This document shows, one piece after another, positions 31,660 to 42,088 of a DNA stretch of 64,000 bases. Both the position numbers and the translations under genes were made by a program. Under the pieces are notes generated by a model. It ran no database searches, was not told the origin of the DNA, and saw only the letters and a program-made list of their open reading frames with translations. The DNA is from Suillus spraguei (taxonomy: Eukaryota; Basidiomycota; Agaricomycetes; Boletales; Suillaceae), in the NCBI GenBank assembly GCA_016800925.1, contig JABCPU010000159.1, positions 81,125-145,124 on the forward strand, written 5' to 3'. Positions within the stretch are counted from its first letter, which is position 1. Each line of letters begins with the position of its first letter.

Positions 31660-32135
31660 GACAGATGGGCCAGGGAGAATATTCTTTCCAATGGAGATGG
31701 GTGGGCCGGGAGAATTTTATTTTCGGGAGAGATGGGTGGGTTGAGGGAAACATAATTTCTGATGTTGATGGATGGGCCAGGGGGATATCATCACTGATAG
31801 AGATGGGTGGGCCCATCTGGGTAATATGTAGAGTAGGATATTATAGACAGCTGGGCTGAAGAGATATGCAAGGCAAATATTATTGCATAGATGGGTGGGC
31901 CAAGGTAAGAGAATATTACATATATGGGTGGGCCGACATGGGGTGTACTACATGGATGGGTGGGCTGAGGTGGGGGAATATCACATATATGGGTGGGCCA
32001 ATGTGGGGTGTATTACATAGACAGGTGGGCTGAGGGTGCAGTAAAATATTGATTGCATAGATGGGTGGGCCGACATGGAGGTATATTGCATGTATGGGTG
32101 GGCTAAGGTAAAATATATTACATATACGGGTGGGC
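31660..32135 (+). repeat. Imperfect minisatellite with GATGGGTGGGCC core
   Basis: About 12 to 14 irregular units of roughly 30-40 bp each carry (T/G)ATGGGTGGGCC or a close variant, followed by an A/T-rich spacer such as ATATTACATATA. Unit length varies and spacers diverge, so this is a minisatellite and not a CRISPR array. A lone related unit recurs near 41795-41830. Confidence 0.8.
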
Positions 32136-32269
32136 CTAGATATGTATCATAAAGACGTACAGCTGATGTAGCCACCAGAGAATCAAACGCATAGGATACA
32201 TGCACCCTATGAGTGCATATACCTACAATCGACCACCAAAATCTAAACCCTGAAGCACAAAAACCTGAA

Positions 32270-33260
32270 TGTACCATGTCTGACATTCACTGATAATCAA
32301 GTCCTGAAGCCCGAAAACCCGAAACCTGAGCCTTGGTGTGCACCATATCCTATTGTCTAACACAACAAATCACCGAGTCTCAAAACCTGACCACCTGACC
32401 ACCTGAAGCCCAAAACACGAGACTCAGAAGTCAAAACTTGCAAAAATATAAATGTCAAATTTCACTGAGTGCTGAACCCTGAGTACCGAGTGCCAGGTGC
32501 TGGGTGCCGGGTGCCAGATGCCAAGTCCCAAAACCTGGAACTCAAACTGGAGATTCAAACTAGATATTTCCTGAATTCCAGATACCCAGACACCTGAAAC
32601 ACAACACACAAGGTGAAAGATTTGAAGTCCATGTGTCAAGTCACCTAGTACCAAGTGCCAAGTGCCAAGTGCCAAGTGCTGGGTGCCAGGTGCCGGGTGC
32701 AGAGTCCTGAAACTAGAAACTTGAGATTCGAGACAAAAAAGATATCTACCAAAAATGTGTGGATCAAAGTTTTTTTGTTGCCTGACATTTTTCTGAGTCC
32801 CAAGTACCAAACCCCGAAATTGTGGACTACCGGATTTCAGGATTCAGGGTTTGGCACTCAAGATTCGAGATTTGAGATGAAAAAGATATCTACCAAAAAT
32901 GTGTGGATCAATATGTTTCTATTGCCTCACATTGTTCTGAGTTCCGAGTCCCAAGTGCTGGGTGCCAGGGTTCAGGGTTTGGCACTTAAAATATGTGGAT
33001 TAATATCTTTCACATTGTTATGAGTCCCAAGTCCCGAGTGCCGGGTGCCAGGTGCCAGGTGCCAGGGTTCGGGGTTTGGCACTCAAAATGTGTGAATCAA
33101 TATCTTTGTATTGCCTCACATTGTTCCGAGTCCCAAGTCCCAAGTGCCGGGTTTGGGGTTTGGGGTTTGGGGTTTGGGGTTTGGCACTTGAAATATGTGG
33201 ATCAATATCTTTCACATTGTTATGAGTCCCAAGTCCCGAGTCCCAGGTGCTGGGTGCCGG
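32270..33260. repeat. Heptad-periodic low-complexity DNA, block 1
   Basis: The sequence is built from 7-bp words that stay in register while the word drifts: GAGTGCC, AGGTGCT, GGGTGCC, AAGTCCC, then GAAACTA, GAAACTT, GAGATTC; later TCAGGAT, TCAGGGT, TTGGCAC. The same register runs through the blocks at 34651-35727, 38288-38501 and 39457-40038. Open frames here reflect the 7-bp (21-bp) periodicity, not genes. Confidence 0.85.
33149..33184 (+). repeat. (GGGGTTT)5 tract
   Basis: Five consecutive 7-bp GGGGTTT units form a perfect run inside the heptad DNA. Four or more G-runs separated by TTT can form a G-quadruplex. Confidence 0.9.
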
Positions 33261-34650
33261 TGTAACAAACATATTGGTGCTGGGCTTAACACCCCATCTT
33301 TTGACACTCATCTTGTTACAATTGTATGTGCCCCTATTCATTTTTTCTTTCTACTCTATCTTGTATATTACGTAATGCGATTCCGACTCATATGCTCAAT
33401 GCATCTGTACTATAGTGGCCTTCCTTCTTTGGATATGCACTTACATTCTCACATCTCTCTTGGTCCGTGCGCACATATTGGCTTATTTAAGCACGTTGTA
33501 TTATGCTTGTATACTTCACTTTAATCTTACTGGGTTTTACCTGGAATATCCTTCGCTTAGGTCTCCAACCTAAGTCGTCTGAATCGTCTCTAAGTCTAAG
33601 CACTCCTTAGCCTTAGTCTCTATTCTACTGATCATCTTAGAGTTGCGACTCTTCGATCGAACCTTCGATCCTACGCAGAACACTTTCTAGTGGTAGTTCT
33701 CGTTCTCCTTTGAACGTAGTCAAACCTCCCAGCAGACCGGCTGTGTCTTATCACTGTCGCTGGTGATGCCCTGGGATGGCGTAACACGTCTCACATCTAC
33801 AGGAGTTACCACTTGTCCATGGCCGTCTTACCCCTTTAGCAGTACTGGCGGCATCCCACGCTTACTGCACACTGTACTGATGTCCTCTCATGTCCTTGCC
33901 GCGTCCGCATAGCTCCATTTGGTGCATCATTTGTTTTCTGTTCGTTATCACTGATTCCACGGCAAGCCTTATTACATGTTGCCTCATGCCGCAGCGCCTC
34001 GCAATATGTTTACTTATGACGGTTACTACACTCCAGCACTACTGATCTCGCCTAGAGTATTCTGATTACATACAATTAGGATATAAGCACTGCATACCCC
34101 ACACAATAGAAGTACCTGATTTTACACCATTGCACGTACTATAGGTCAGGATTATTGTCTAGCTCTGGATCTACCCAGTAGTGGACATAGTCTTTAAAGT
34201 TTCCTTATCGCTTGTTAATCTATCACGCTCGTTCTCCATTACCGCTGGACTTTTGACAGTTAATTTGACTGAACTTCTCATGCACCGCTACTTTACCACT
34301 GAAAGTACCACGGACTTCTTTACTGTTTCTTTGCACCGCTCGCAACCTTACCGCTACCACTGAGATCACCACTCGACGCAACTGTTACTGACCTTATATT
34401 GACCACGGTAGCACCACTACACACGACGCTAGTTCCAGTGGTATCATTGCTGACTGCAGCAACTTACCGCTGACCACGATGCTTGTTTCGCACATAAGTT
34501 AGACTCAAACTTAACCATACTAATAGGCATCCCCCTTTAGGGTCGAACACTCTTGTTCTTACAAGTGAAGCAGACTAGATGGAGTGCAAGACTCACATAC
34601 TAGTTTAGGCAGTGGTTTATCTACAGCCCAGGCTAGGTTGTATCTTTACA
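33261..34650 (+). mobile_element. X repeat copy 2, containing a solo R1 LTR
   Basis: TGTAACAAACATATTGG...TATCTTTACA, flanked by CCGG (33257-33260) and CTGG (34651-34654). After removing the R1 LTR the length is about 910 bp. Deleting X plus one 4-bp flank restores the 7-bp register of the surrounding heptad DNA, which independently supports the 4-bp duplication. Confidence 0.9.
33314..33786 (+). repeat. Solo R1 LTR (473 bp) inside X copy 2
   Basis: TGTTACAATTGT...GGCGTAACA with flanks CATCT (33309-33313) and CGTCT (33787-33791), a 5-bp duplication with one CpG-type change. TATTTAAG (33484) and ACTTTAATCTT (33518) keep the 34-nt spacing of the full elements. Confidence 0.9.
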
Positions 34651-35127
34651 CTGGGGTTTGGGGTTCAGCACTCAAAGTGTGTGAATCAATGTGAGGCAAT
34701 AAAAAGACTTTGACCCACACATTGTTAGTGCCAAACCCCAAACCCCGAAATCCAGTAGTCCACAATTTCGGGGTTTGGCACTCGTGATTCTGCACTTGGG
34801 ACTCAGAAAAATGTGAGACAATAAAAGGAATTTGATCCACACATTTAAAACTTGAAACTCACAAAAATGTATATCATGTAAAATTTCCATTTCCTTACAC
34901 AGTTCACCAAGTGTCAAGTACCAAGACCTGAGACCCGAATCCCAAATTCCTGGCAATGACCAAGTACCAAGTGCTGAGTGCCAAAACCTGAAACTTGAAA
35001 CTTGAAACTTGAAACTTGAAACATAACACTTGCAACTCACAAAAATCTGTATCATGTAAAATTTCTATTTCCTTACACAGTCAGTTCACCGAGTGTTGAG
35101 TACCAAGACCCAAGACCTGAATCCCGA

Positions 35128-35222
35128 ATGTAGGGTTGGCAGGCCAGCTGCGGAGGTCCGGAGATATGGAGATCAGGGCCAGAGATCATAGTGGAGATGG
35201 GGTGTGAAATATGGTATGTGAC
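35128..35222 (-). repeat. Fragment of the W2 5' end, minus strand
   Basis: On the minus strand it reads TGTCACATACCATATTTCAC and continues as in 35728-35825. It is a truncated terminal piece only. Confidence 0.8.
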
Positions 35223-35529
35223 AGAAACTCGCAAAAATGTATATCATGTAAAATTTCTATTTTCTTACACAGTTCATCGAGTGTTGAGTAGCAAGACCCG
35301 AGACCCGAATTCCTGGCAATGTAGCAAGTGCCAAGTGCCAAAGCCCGAAACCCAAAACTTGAAACTTGAAACTCAAAACTCGCAAAAATCTGTATCATGT
35401 AAAATTTCTATTTCCTCACACAGTTCACTGAGTGTTGAGTACCAAGCCCCGAGACCCGAATTCCTGGCAATGTAGCAAGTGCCAAGTGCCAAAGCCCAAA
35501 ACTTGAAACTTGAAACTCACAACTCGCAA

Positions 35530-35724
35530 ACATCTGTATCATGTAAAATTTCTATTTCCTGACACAGTTCACTGAGTGTCAAGTACCGATACCAGAAACC
35601 CAAAACCCAAAACCCTGGCATACACAATGTGTATGCCAGGGTTTTGGGTTTTGGGTCTTGGTACTCAACACTTGGTGAACTGTGTAAGGAATAGAAAATT
35701 TACATGATATACATTTTTGTGAGT
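35530..35724. repeat. Near-perfect palindrome, two ~97-bp arms
   Basis: The arms mirror each other around A35627 (TACACA-A-TGTGTA centre). They include CCCAAAACCCAAAACCCTGG on the left and its complement on the right, and extend through ACACAGTTCAC and CATGTAAA with a few mismatches. There is essentially no loop. Confidence 0.9.
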
Positions 35725-35727
35725 GTC

Positions 35728-37102
35728 TGTCACATACCGTATTTCACACCCCATCTCCACTATGATCTCTGGCCCTGATCTCTGTATCTCCGAACCTCCG
35801 GACCTCCGCAGCTAGTCTGCCAACCCTACCCTGCACCTGGTCCACTCCAAGCACAGTCATACCCACCACTATTTCCGGACTTTCCCTCCAGTGGCATTCT
35901 GGATGTACCTTCACTATGTGTCCTGGTCTAATTCCCATTCCTATCCGGATTCCATTCCTCCGGATCTCCCTGCATTCTTCTCCGGACATATTCCTGCGCC
36001 ACATGCATTACACCATTTAGGGTATGTCCTTGTCTCCAGCTCTCGGTTACCTCTGTCTCTGTCTTGATAATCTCTTTTGTACATATCTCATCTCTGAGTC
36101 CATTTAGTTATGTTCTGTTGTACTTAGTAGTATGTTTCTGCATGGTTCATACATAGCCTTGGATTATGCTTACTGATCCTTACCTATGATACTTACAGTA
36201 TATAAACTTGCACTGAAGTACTCTGGACTTCAGTTTGGTCATTACTGTCTGATTACTTACTTTCTTCTTTCTACTTATTCTCCGCTTTATATCTTGCTAC
36301 CTTCTCATGTCAATATAACTCCATTCTATTCTCGCACTTGGGCTCCGGCCCTTGTAAGCCTCCGGTTCAGGCCTATGGGAGTATGCCCTAGGCCGGACCT
36401 TTGACCCTTTGTTATATTATACTTTCCGAACTTTGTCCAAACTCCAGTCTTTATCTCTGTTCACCTCCGGCTCTACCTTTGGTAGTCTTCCTCTGTTTGT
36501 TTCTACTCCGGACTTCGTCTGTAGTAGCCTGTACCTTCCTTACATAATCTCCGGACCTACTCCTCCATAGTAGGGCAATACTTCCCCCCAGATCCACGGA
36601 GCTCCGCCCTCTGTTTCTCCACGTCTCCACTCCTCCACTTCTCCATTCCTCCACTCCTTGTCCTCCAGACCTCCTATCTCCGGACCTCTGGTCCTGTCCT
36701 ATCCTATCCTTGACCTCCTGTGGATCATATTTCCCCCTGGAGCCTTGCTCCAATCCTGCCCTGGACTTCATCCAGTGGTCTTCCCTTCACCCATTCTACT
36801 TGGGACTTGTCCCAGTAGTCTTACCTCTATCTCCGCCTACCTCTGGCGTAGTTTTCTACACTTCTCCAGAAGTTTATTGACGCTCTATGAAGCAATCCAG
36901 CCCAAGAGTTCCTCCAAGGTTCTCCCTCGGACTTCACCAGAACTCCCTTTTGGACTTCATATGAAATTAGAGGCATGTACTCAGGTAAGGGGCACAGTGC
37001 ACAAGCTGAGGCCAAGCCCCCATGAATTAGTATGACCCTCCAGTATGACCCCATGGAAAGCTGGAACTTCTGAATAGCCTCCGGTTTTGCATGGCCATAA
37101 CA
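35728..37102 (+). repeat. W2 LTR-like repeat (1375 bp)
   Basis: TGTCACATACCG...GGCCATAACA. It is related to W by the TATA region ACAGTATATAAAC (near 36196) and by the shared block GGGGCACAGTGCACAAGCTG near the 3' end. It is pyrimidine- and CCGGA-rich with several TCCAC(T/G)CC words. No matching target duplication was found. A second copy, minus strand, is at 40039-41757. Confidence 0.7.
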
Positions 37103-37130
37103 TTTTTCAGTTTTGGCACTCAGCACTCAG

Positions 37131-38287
37131 TGATTCAATAATTTGCTTCTGGCAGAGGTAACATTCATTGAAAAAAATTGTATATACATCAATTACTATG
37201 CAATTATGTCAACCTCCTCACAAGACCCTTTAACCTTCACCTCAACATCCAAGAACAAAAACATAGAAAGTCGCATTTTTGACACTTTTGATGTTTTCAG
37301 TATCTTACTCTTGCATAAATAATACAGCCTCTTCATATATCATTATAATACCATATATACTTGCTTTGTATGACAAGGATCAGCTTAAAATAGGCCGGAG
37401 CTTTGAACTAGTGTGAATGCTTACTATTTCTACTGATAAGGAGCCCATACTTTCAAAACATCAAAGTTTATTAATCAGACACCTGGAGTAGATTTTAAAT
37501 ACATTCACTATGATATATCTAAATTTATAAAACCATCCAACAAGAATTGAGTGCTGAGGAAGTGAAATAGATAAGAAATTGACTGTGGGAAAGTTCAAAG
37601 TCCCAAAGAAAATGGTCAGTTGGGCAGTTGTAGGACTTTGATGCTGGGTCAACTGAGATATACACCACATCCCTTCCACCACCCTCCAACCTTAGGGCAG
37701 TATGCAGTATAGGTTCTTTTAGTAGTCTAACATGTATCTTACATATTTTGAATGAAATATTTAACCTGTACCATATATAAATGTGACTTTGTGTAAAAAG
37801 ATGTCAATTGTCACTTTTCACACATATGTCATTTTACTTATCATTCAGTCAGTCCTTCATGGATCTTTCTAAAACTTCAAATATATCATTAGGGACATAT
37901 ATGAGAGGTAAATCATGCATCATATTACTTATCACAAGCTTGATTATTATGTAGGCTTCTTATCAGTAGAAATATCCCCTGTACATGACATATCAGATTT
38001 GTGGCCTATATACAACTGATCCTTTGCATATGACACATGTGGGAGTGTACTACTGTTGATGTCTGAGCAGGGCCAGCCATTTATGCAATGGTAAGACATT
38101 CAAAAACTTTAAAAATGATTGAGGAGCAACAGGAGGGCATCCATGATAAGATGGTTGAGATTGAACTGGATGTTGAGGTGAAGGTTAAAGGGTCTTGTGA
38201 GGAGGTTGGTATAATTGCATAGTGATAGATGTATATACAATTTTTTTCAATGAATGTTACCTCTGCCAGAAGCAAATTATTGAATCA
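37131..38287. mobile_element. Non-coding element with 120-bp terminal inverted repeats
   Basis: Arms 37131-37250 and 38168-38287 are inverted copies (outer end TGATTCAATAATTTGCTTCT), about 95% alike by eye. The 0.9-kb interior is A/T-rich without a recognisable gene. The flanking heptad words (GCACTCAG and CTGAGTGC) are also mirror images, so the target duplication cannot be read. It could be a non-autonomous DNA transposon or a fold-back duplication. Confidence 0.75.
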
Positions 38288-38501
38288 CTGAGTGCTGAGT
38301 GCTGAGTGCTGAGTGCCGAGTGCCAAAACTTGAAACCCAAAACTCGAAACTCACAAAGTGTCAAGTACTGAGACCAGACCCAAAAACCCTGGCATACAGT
38401 TTCAAGTTTCAAGTTTCAAGTTTTGGGGTTCAGGGTTCAGGGTTTGGGTTCCAGCACAAGGCACTTGTTACATTGCCAGGAATTTGGGATTTGGGTCCTG
38501 G
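38288..38501. repeat. Heptad-periodic DNA, block 3
   Basis: In-register 7-bp words, for example four GAGTGCT/GAGTGCC units at 38289-38320 and three TTTCAAG units near 38400. X copy 3 interrupts it at 38502, and it resumes at 39457. Confidence 0.85.
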
Positions 38502-39456
38502 TGTAACAAACATATTGGTGTTGGGCTTAAAACCCTATCTTTTGACACTTGTCTCATGTCTATAGAAGTTACCACTTGTCCATGGCTGTCTCACCCCTTT
38601 AGCACTTCCGGCGGCATCCCATGCTTACCGCACACTGTACCGATTGCTGCACCTCATTCCATGTACTGATGTCCTCCCATGTCCTTGCCGCATCTGCATA
38701 GCTCCATTTGGTGTGTTGTTTGTTTTATATTCGTTATCACTGATTCCACGGCAAGTCCTATTACATGTCACCTCATGCCGCAGCACCTCGCGCTATGTTT
38801 ACATACGGCGGTTACTATACTTGAGCGCTACTTATCTCGCCTAGAGCATTCTGAGTACATACGATTTAGGATATATGTAAGCACCACATACCCCGCATGA
38901 TACAGTACCTGATTTTACCCCATTGCATGTACTATAGGTCAGAATTATTGTCTAGCTCTGGATCTACCCAGTAGTAGACTTAGTCTTTAAAGTTCCTTAT
39001 CGCTCATTAATCGATTATGCTCATTCTCCATTACCACTGGACTTTTGATTGTTATTTTGACTGAACTTCTCATGCACTGCTACTTTACCGCTGAAAGTAC
39101 CGCAGACTTCTTTACTGTTTCTTTGCACCGCTCGCAACCTTACCACTACCGCTCATATCACCGCTCATCACCACTTGCTCGACGTTACTGTTTCAAGTAT
39201 TATCTTGACCACGGTAGCACCGCTACATATGATGCTAGTTTCTGTGGCACTATCGCTGACCACGGCAACTTATCACTGACTACGAAGCTACTTTCACTCA
39301 CTGGTTTGACTCGAACTTGACCATACTAACAGGCATCCCCCTTTAGGGTTGAACACTCTTGTTTTGCAAGTGAAGCAGACTAGACGGAGTGCAAGACCAC
39401 ACATACTAACTTGGGAGGTAGTTTATCTACAGCCCAGGTTAGGTTGTATCTTTACA
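38502..39456 (+). mobile_element. X repeat copy 3 (955 bp)
   Basis: Complete X from TGTAACAAACATATTGG to TATCTTTACA, with flanks CTGG (38498-38501) and CCGG (39457-39460). Removing X and one flank restores the heptad register (GTCCTGG then GTTTTGG). Near the 5' end it has TTGGGCT where other copies have CTGGGCT. Confidence 0.9.
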
Positions 39457-40038
39457 CCGGGTTTTGGTACTTGACACTCGGTGAACTGTATAAGGAAATA
39501 GAAATTTTACATGATACAGATTTTTGCGAGTTTCAAGTTTCAGGGTTTGAGTTCTGGCACTCAGCACTTGTTACATTGCCAGGAATTCAGGATTCGGGTC
39601 TTGGGTCTTGGTACTTGACACTCAGTGAACTTTGTAAGGAAATAGAAAATTTACATGATACACATTTTTGCAAGTTTCAAGTTTCAAGGTTTGGGGTTCA
39701 GGTTCCAGCACTTGGCACTTGTTACATAGCCAGGAATTTGGGATTCAGGTCCCAGGTCTTGGTACTTGGCACTCGGTGAACTGTGTAAGGAAATAGACAT
39801 TTTACATGATATACATTTTTGCAAGTTTCAAGTTTTGAGTTTTGAGTTTCAGCTTTTTATTGCCTCACATTTTTCTGAGTCTCAAGTGCCAAATCCTGAG
39901 TGCCAAACCCCGAGACCTGGTAGTCCACAATTTCGGTGTTCAGCACTTGGGATTCAGCACTCAGGACTCAGACAAATGTGAGGCAATAAAAAGATTTGAT
40001 TCTCACATTTTTGGTAGATATCTTTTTCGTCTCGAATC
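39457..40038. repeat. Heptad-periodic DNA, block 4
   Basis: Contains three tandem longer units of roughly 130-190 bp, each with CTCGGTGAACTGTGTAAGG, AAATAGAAATTTTACATGAT and TTTCAAGTTTCAGG words. This is the reverse-complement theme of block 2. Confidence 0.8.
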
Positions 40039-40096
40039 TGTTACAGCCATGCAAAGCCAGAGGCTACTCAGAACTTCCAGCTTTGCATGGGGTCAT

Positions 40097-41059
40097 TGTA
40101 AAGATGCAACCTAACCTGGGCTGTAGATAAACTACCTCCCAAGTTAGTATGTGTGGTCTTGCGCTCCGTCTAGTCTGCTTCACTTGCAAAACAAGAGTGT
40201 TCAACCCTAAAGGGGGATGCCTGTTAGTATGGTCAAGTTCGAGTCAAACCAATGTGCGAATGTAGCATTGTAGTCAGCAGTAAGTTGCCGCGGTCAGCGG
40301 TGATGCCACTGGAACTAGCATCGTATGTAGTGGTGCTACCGTGGTTGAGATAAAGTCAGTAACAGTTGCATCAAGCAAGTGGTGACGAGCGGTGATATCA
40401 GTGGTAGTGGTAAGGTTGTGAGCGGTGCAAAGAAAACAGTAAAGAAGATCGCGGTACTTTCAGCGGTAAAGTAGCGGTGTGTGAGAAGTTCAGTCAAAAT
40501 AGCAATCAAAAGTCCAGCGGTATGCCAGGGTAATGGAGAACGAGCATAATCAATTAATGAGTGATAAGGAAACTTTAAAGACTACATCTACTACTGGGTA
40601 GATCCAGAGCTAGACAATAATCCTGACCTATAGTACATGCAATGGGGTTAAATCAGGTACTGTATCGTGCAGGGTACATGGTGCTTATATCCTAAATTGT
40701 ATGTACTTGGAATGCTCTAGGTGAGATCAGTAGCGCTCAAGTATAGTAACCGCCATATGTAAACATAGCACGAGGCGCTGCAGCATGAGGCAACATGTAA
40801 TAAGACTTGCCGTGGAATCAGTGATAACGGACATAAAACAAACGACACACCAAATGGAGCTATGCGGACGCGGCAAGGACATGGGAGGACATCGGTACAT
40901 GGAACAAGGTGTGGCAGTTGGTATGGTGTGCAGTAAGCGTGGGATGCCGCCGTAAGTGCTAAAGGGGTAAGATGGCCATGGACAAGTGGTAATTCCTATA
41001 TACGTGAGACGAGTGTCAAAAGGTAGGGTTTTAAGGCCAGCGCCAATATGTTCATTACA
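40097..41059 (-). mobile_element. X repeat copy 4 (963 bp), minus strand
   Basis: Complete on the minus strand (TGTAATGAACATATTGGCGC...TTTACA) with perfect TCAT flanks at 40093-40096 and 41060-41063. The uninterrupted W2 copy has GGTCATACTGG at the corresponding site, that is, one TCAT. This is direct filled-versus-empty evidence for a 4-bp duplication. Confidence 0.93.
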
Positions 41060-41460
41060 TCATACTGAAGTGTCATAACTAAATCACAGGGGATTGGCCT
41101 CAGCTCATGCACTGTGCCCCTTATACAAGTATGTGCCCCTAATTTCGCATGAAGTCCGAGGGGGAGTTCCAGTGAAGTCCAGAGGGGAACTCCAGAGGAA
41201 CTCTAGGGCTAGACTGCTTAATAGAGCGCAGACGGACTACCAGAGGAGCGTGGGAAACATGCAGGAACTATTTCCAGAGGACAGGGAATAAAGGTAAGAC
41301 CACTGGGTCAAGTCCCAAGTAGAATGGAATGGAGGATGGACTGCCAGATGAAGTCCAGGGCAAGATAGGAGGGAAGCTCCAGGGGGAAAGATAATTTACA
41401 GGATGTCAAGGGTGGGGTAGGACAGGTCCAGAGGTCCAGAGATAGGTTGTCTGGAGGGGG

Positions 41461-41576
41461 AGGAGTGGAGGAGTGGAGGAGTGGAGGAGTGGAGGAGTGG
41501 AGGAGTGGAGGAGTGGAGGAGTGGAGGAGTGGAGGAGTGGAGGAGTGGAGGAGTGGAGGAGTGGAGGAGTGGAGGA
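41461..41576. repeat. 8-bp minisatellite, GTGGAGGA x ~14
   Basis: A near-perfect array of GTGGAGGA units. Three units equal 24 bp, so translation gives an 8-residue repeat (SGGVEEWR on plus, LLHSSTPP on minus). The other W2 copy has only two or three degenerate units at the same site (about 36610-36660). Confidence 0.93.
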
Positions 41577-41835
41577 CCAGAGAAGTGAAGCTCCATGGAT
41601 CCAAGGGGAAGTGTTTAGGACATGAATGAGGATCAGAAGTCTCAGATATCAGAGGAGGGAAAGTCCGGACATAGTGGTGGGTGAGACTGTGCTCAGGGTG
41701 GGCTAGGATGTGCATAGGGTTAGCAAGCTAGCTGCAGAGGTCTGAAGGTCCAGTCAGATGATATGCAACTACCTCAGCTCCGTCATGTCTACAATTATCA
41801 TACACATGGGCCCACCTGTCTATATTTTATACCAC

Positions 41836-42088
41836 TATAACGAACATATTGGTGCTGGGCTTAAAACCCCATCTTTTGACACTCGTCTCACATCCTCAGG
41901 AGTTACCACTTGTCCATGGCCATCTTACCCCTTTAGCATTACCGGCGGCATCCCATGTTTACTGCACACCATACCGACTACCGCACCACATTCCACGTAC
42001 CAATGTCCTCCCATGTCCTTGCTGCATCCGCATAGCTCTATTTGGTGCATCGTTTGTTTTATGTTTGTTATCACTGATTCCACGGCAA
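41836..42088 (+). mobile_element. X repeat copy 5, truncated (first 253 bp)
   Basis: It starts TATAACGAACATATTGG (first TG changed to TA) and matches other X copies up to CACTGATTCCACGGCAA, where unrelated sequence begins. The 3' end is lost. Confidence 0.85.

Larger units (their letters stand above)
34651..35727. repeat. Heptad-periodic DNA, block 2
   Basis: Continuation of block 1 across X copy 2. It includes a perfect (GAAACTT)5-like run near 34986-35022, and a longer unit of about 190-250 bp repeated three to four times (CATGTAAAATTTCTATTTCC followed by ACACAGTTCACCGAGTGT-like words). A W2 fragment (35128-35222) is embedded. Confidence 0.8.
40039..41757 (-). repeat. W2 repeat copy 2, minus strand, interrupted by X copy 4
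   Basis: On the minus strand its 3' part reads as in 36960-37102 (GGGGCACAGTGCATGAGCTG and TGGCTGTAACA). X copy 4 sits at the equivalent of 37043-37047 in the other copy. The 5' end is not clear. It contains an expanded 8-bp minisatellite (41461-41576). Confidence 0.75.

Noticed and set aside
31660..32135. CRISPR-like array
   Set aside because: Repeats are imperfect, spacers vary in length and share A/T-rich sequence, and the genome is fungal.
33121..33265. Internal telomere
   Set aside because: GGGGTTT is present for only five units and the surrounding 7-mers are unrelated; fungal telomeres are usually TTAGGG.
32424..33524. Several 90-130-codon ORFs in the heptad DNA
   Set aside because: They arise from the 7-bp (21-bp) periodicity that avoids stops; their translations are low-complexity and occur on both strands.
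41308..41715. ORF with LLHSSTPP repeats
   Set aside because: Product of the 8-bp minisatellite, which stays open because three units equal 24 bp.
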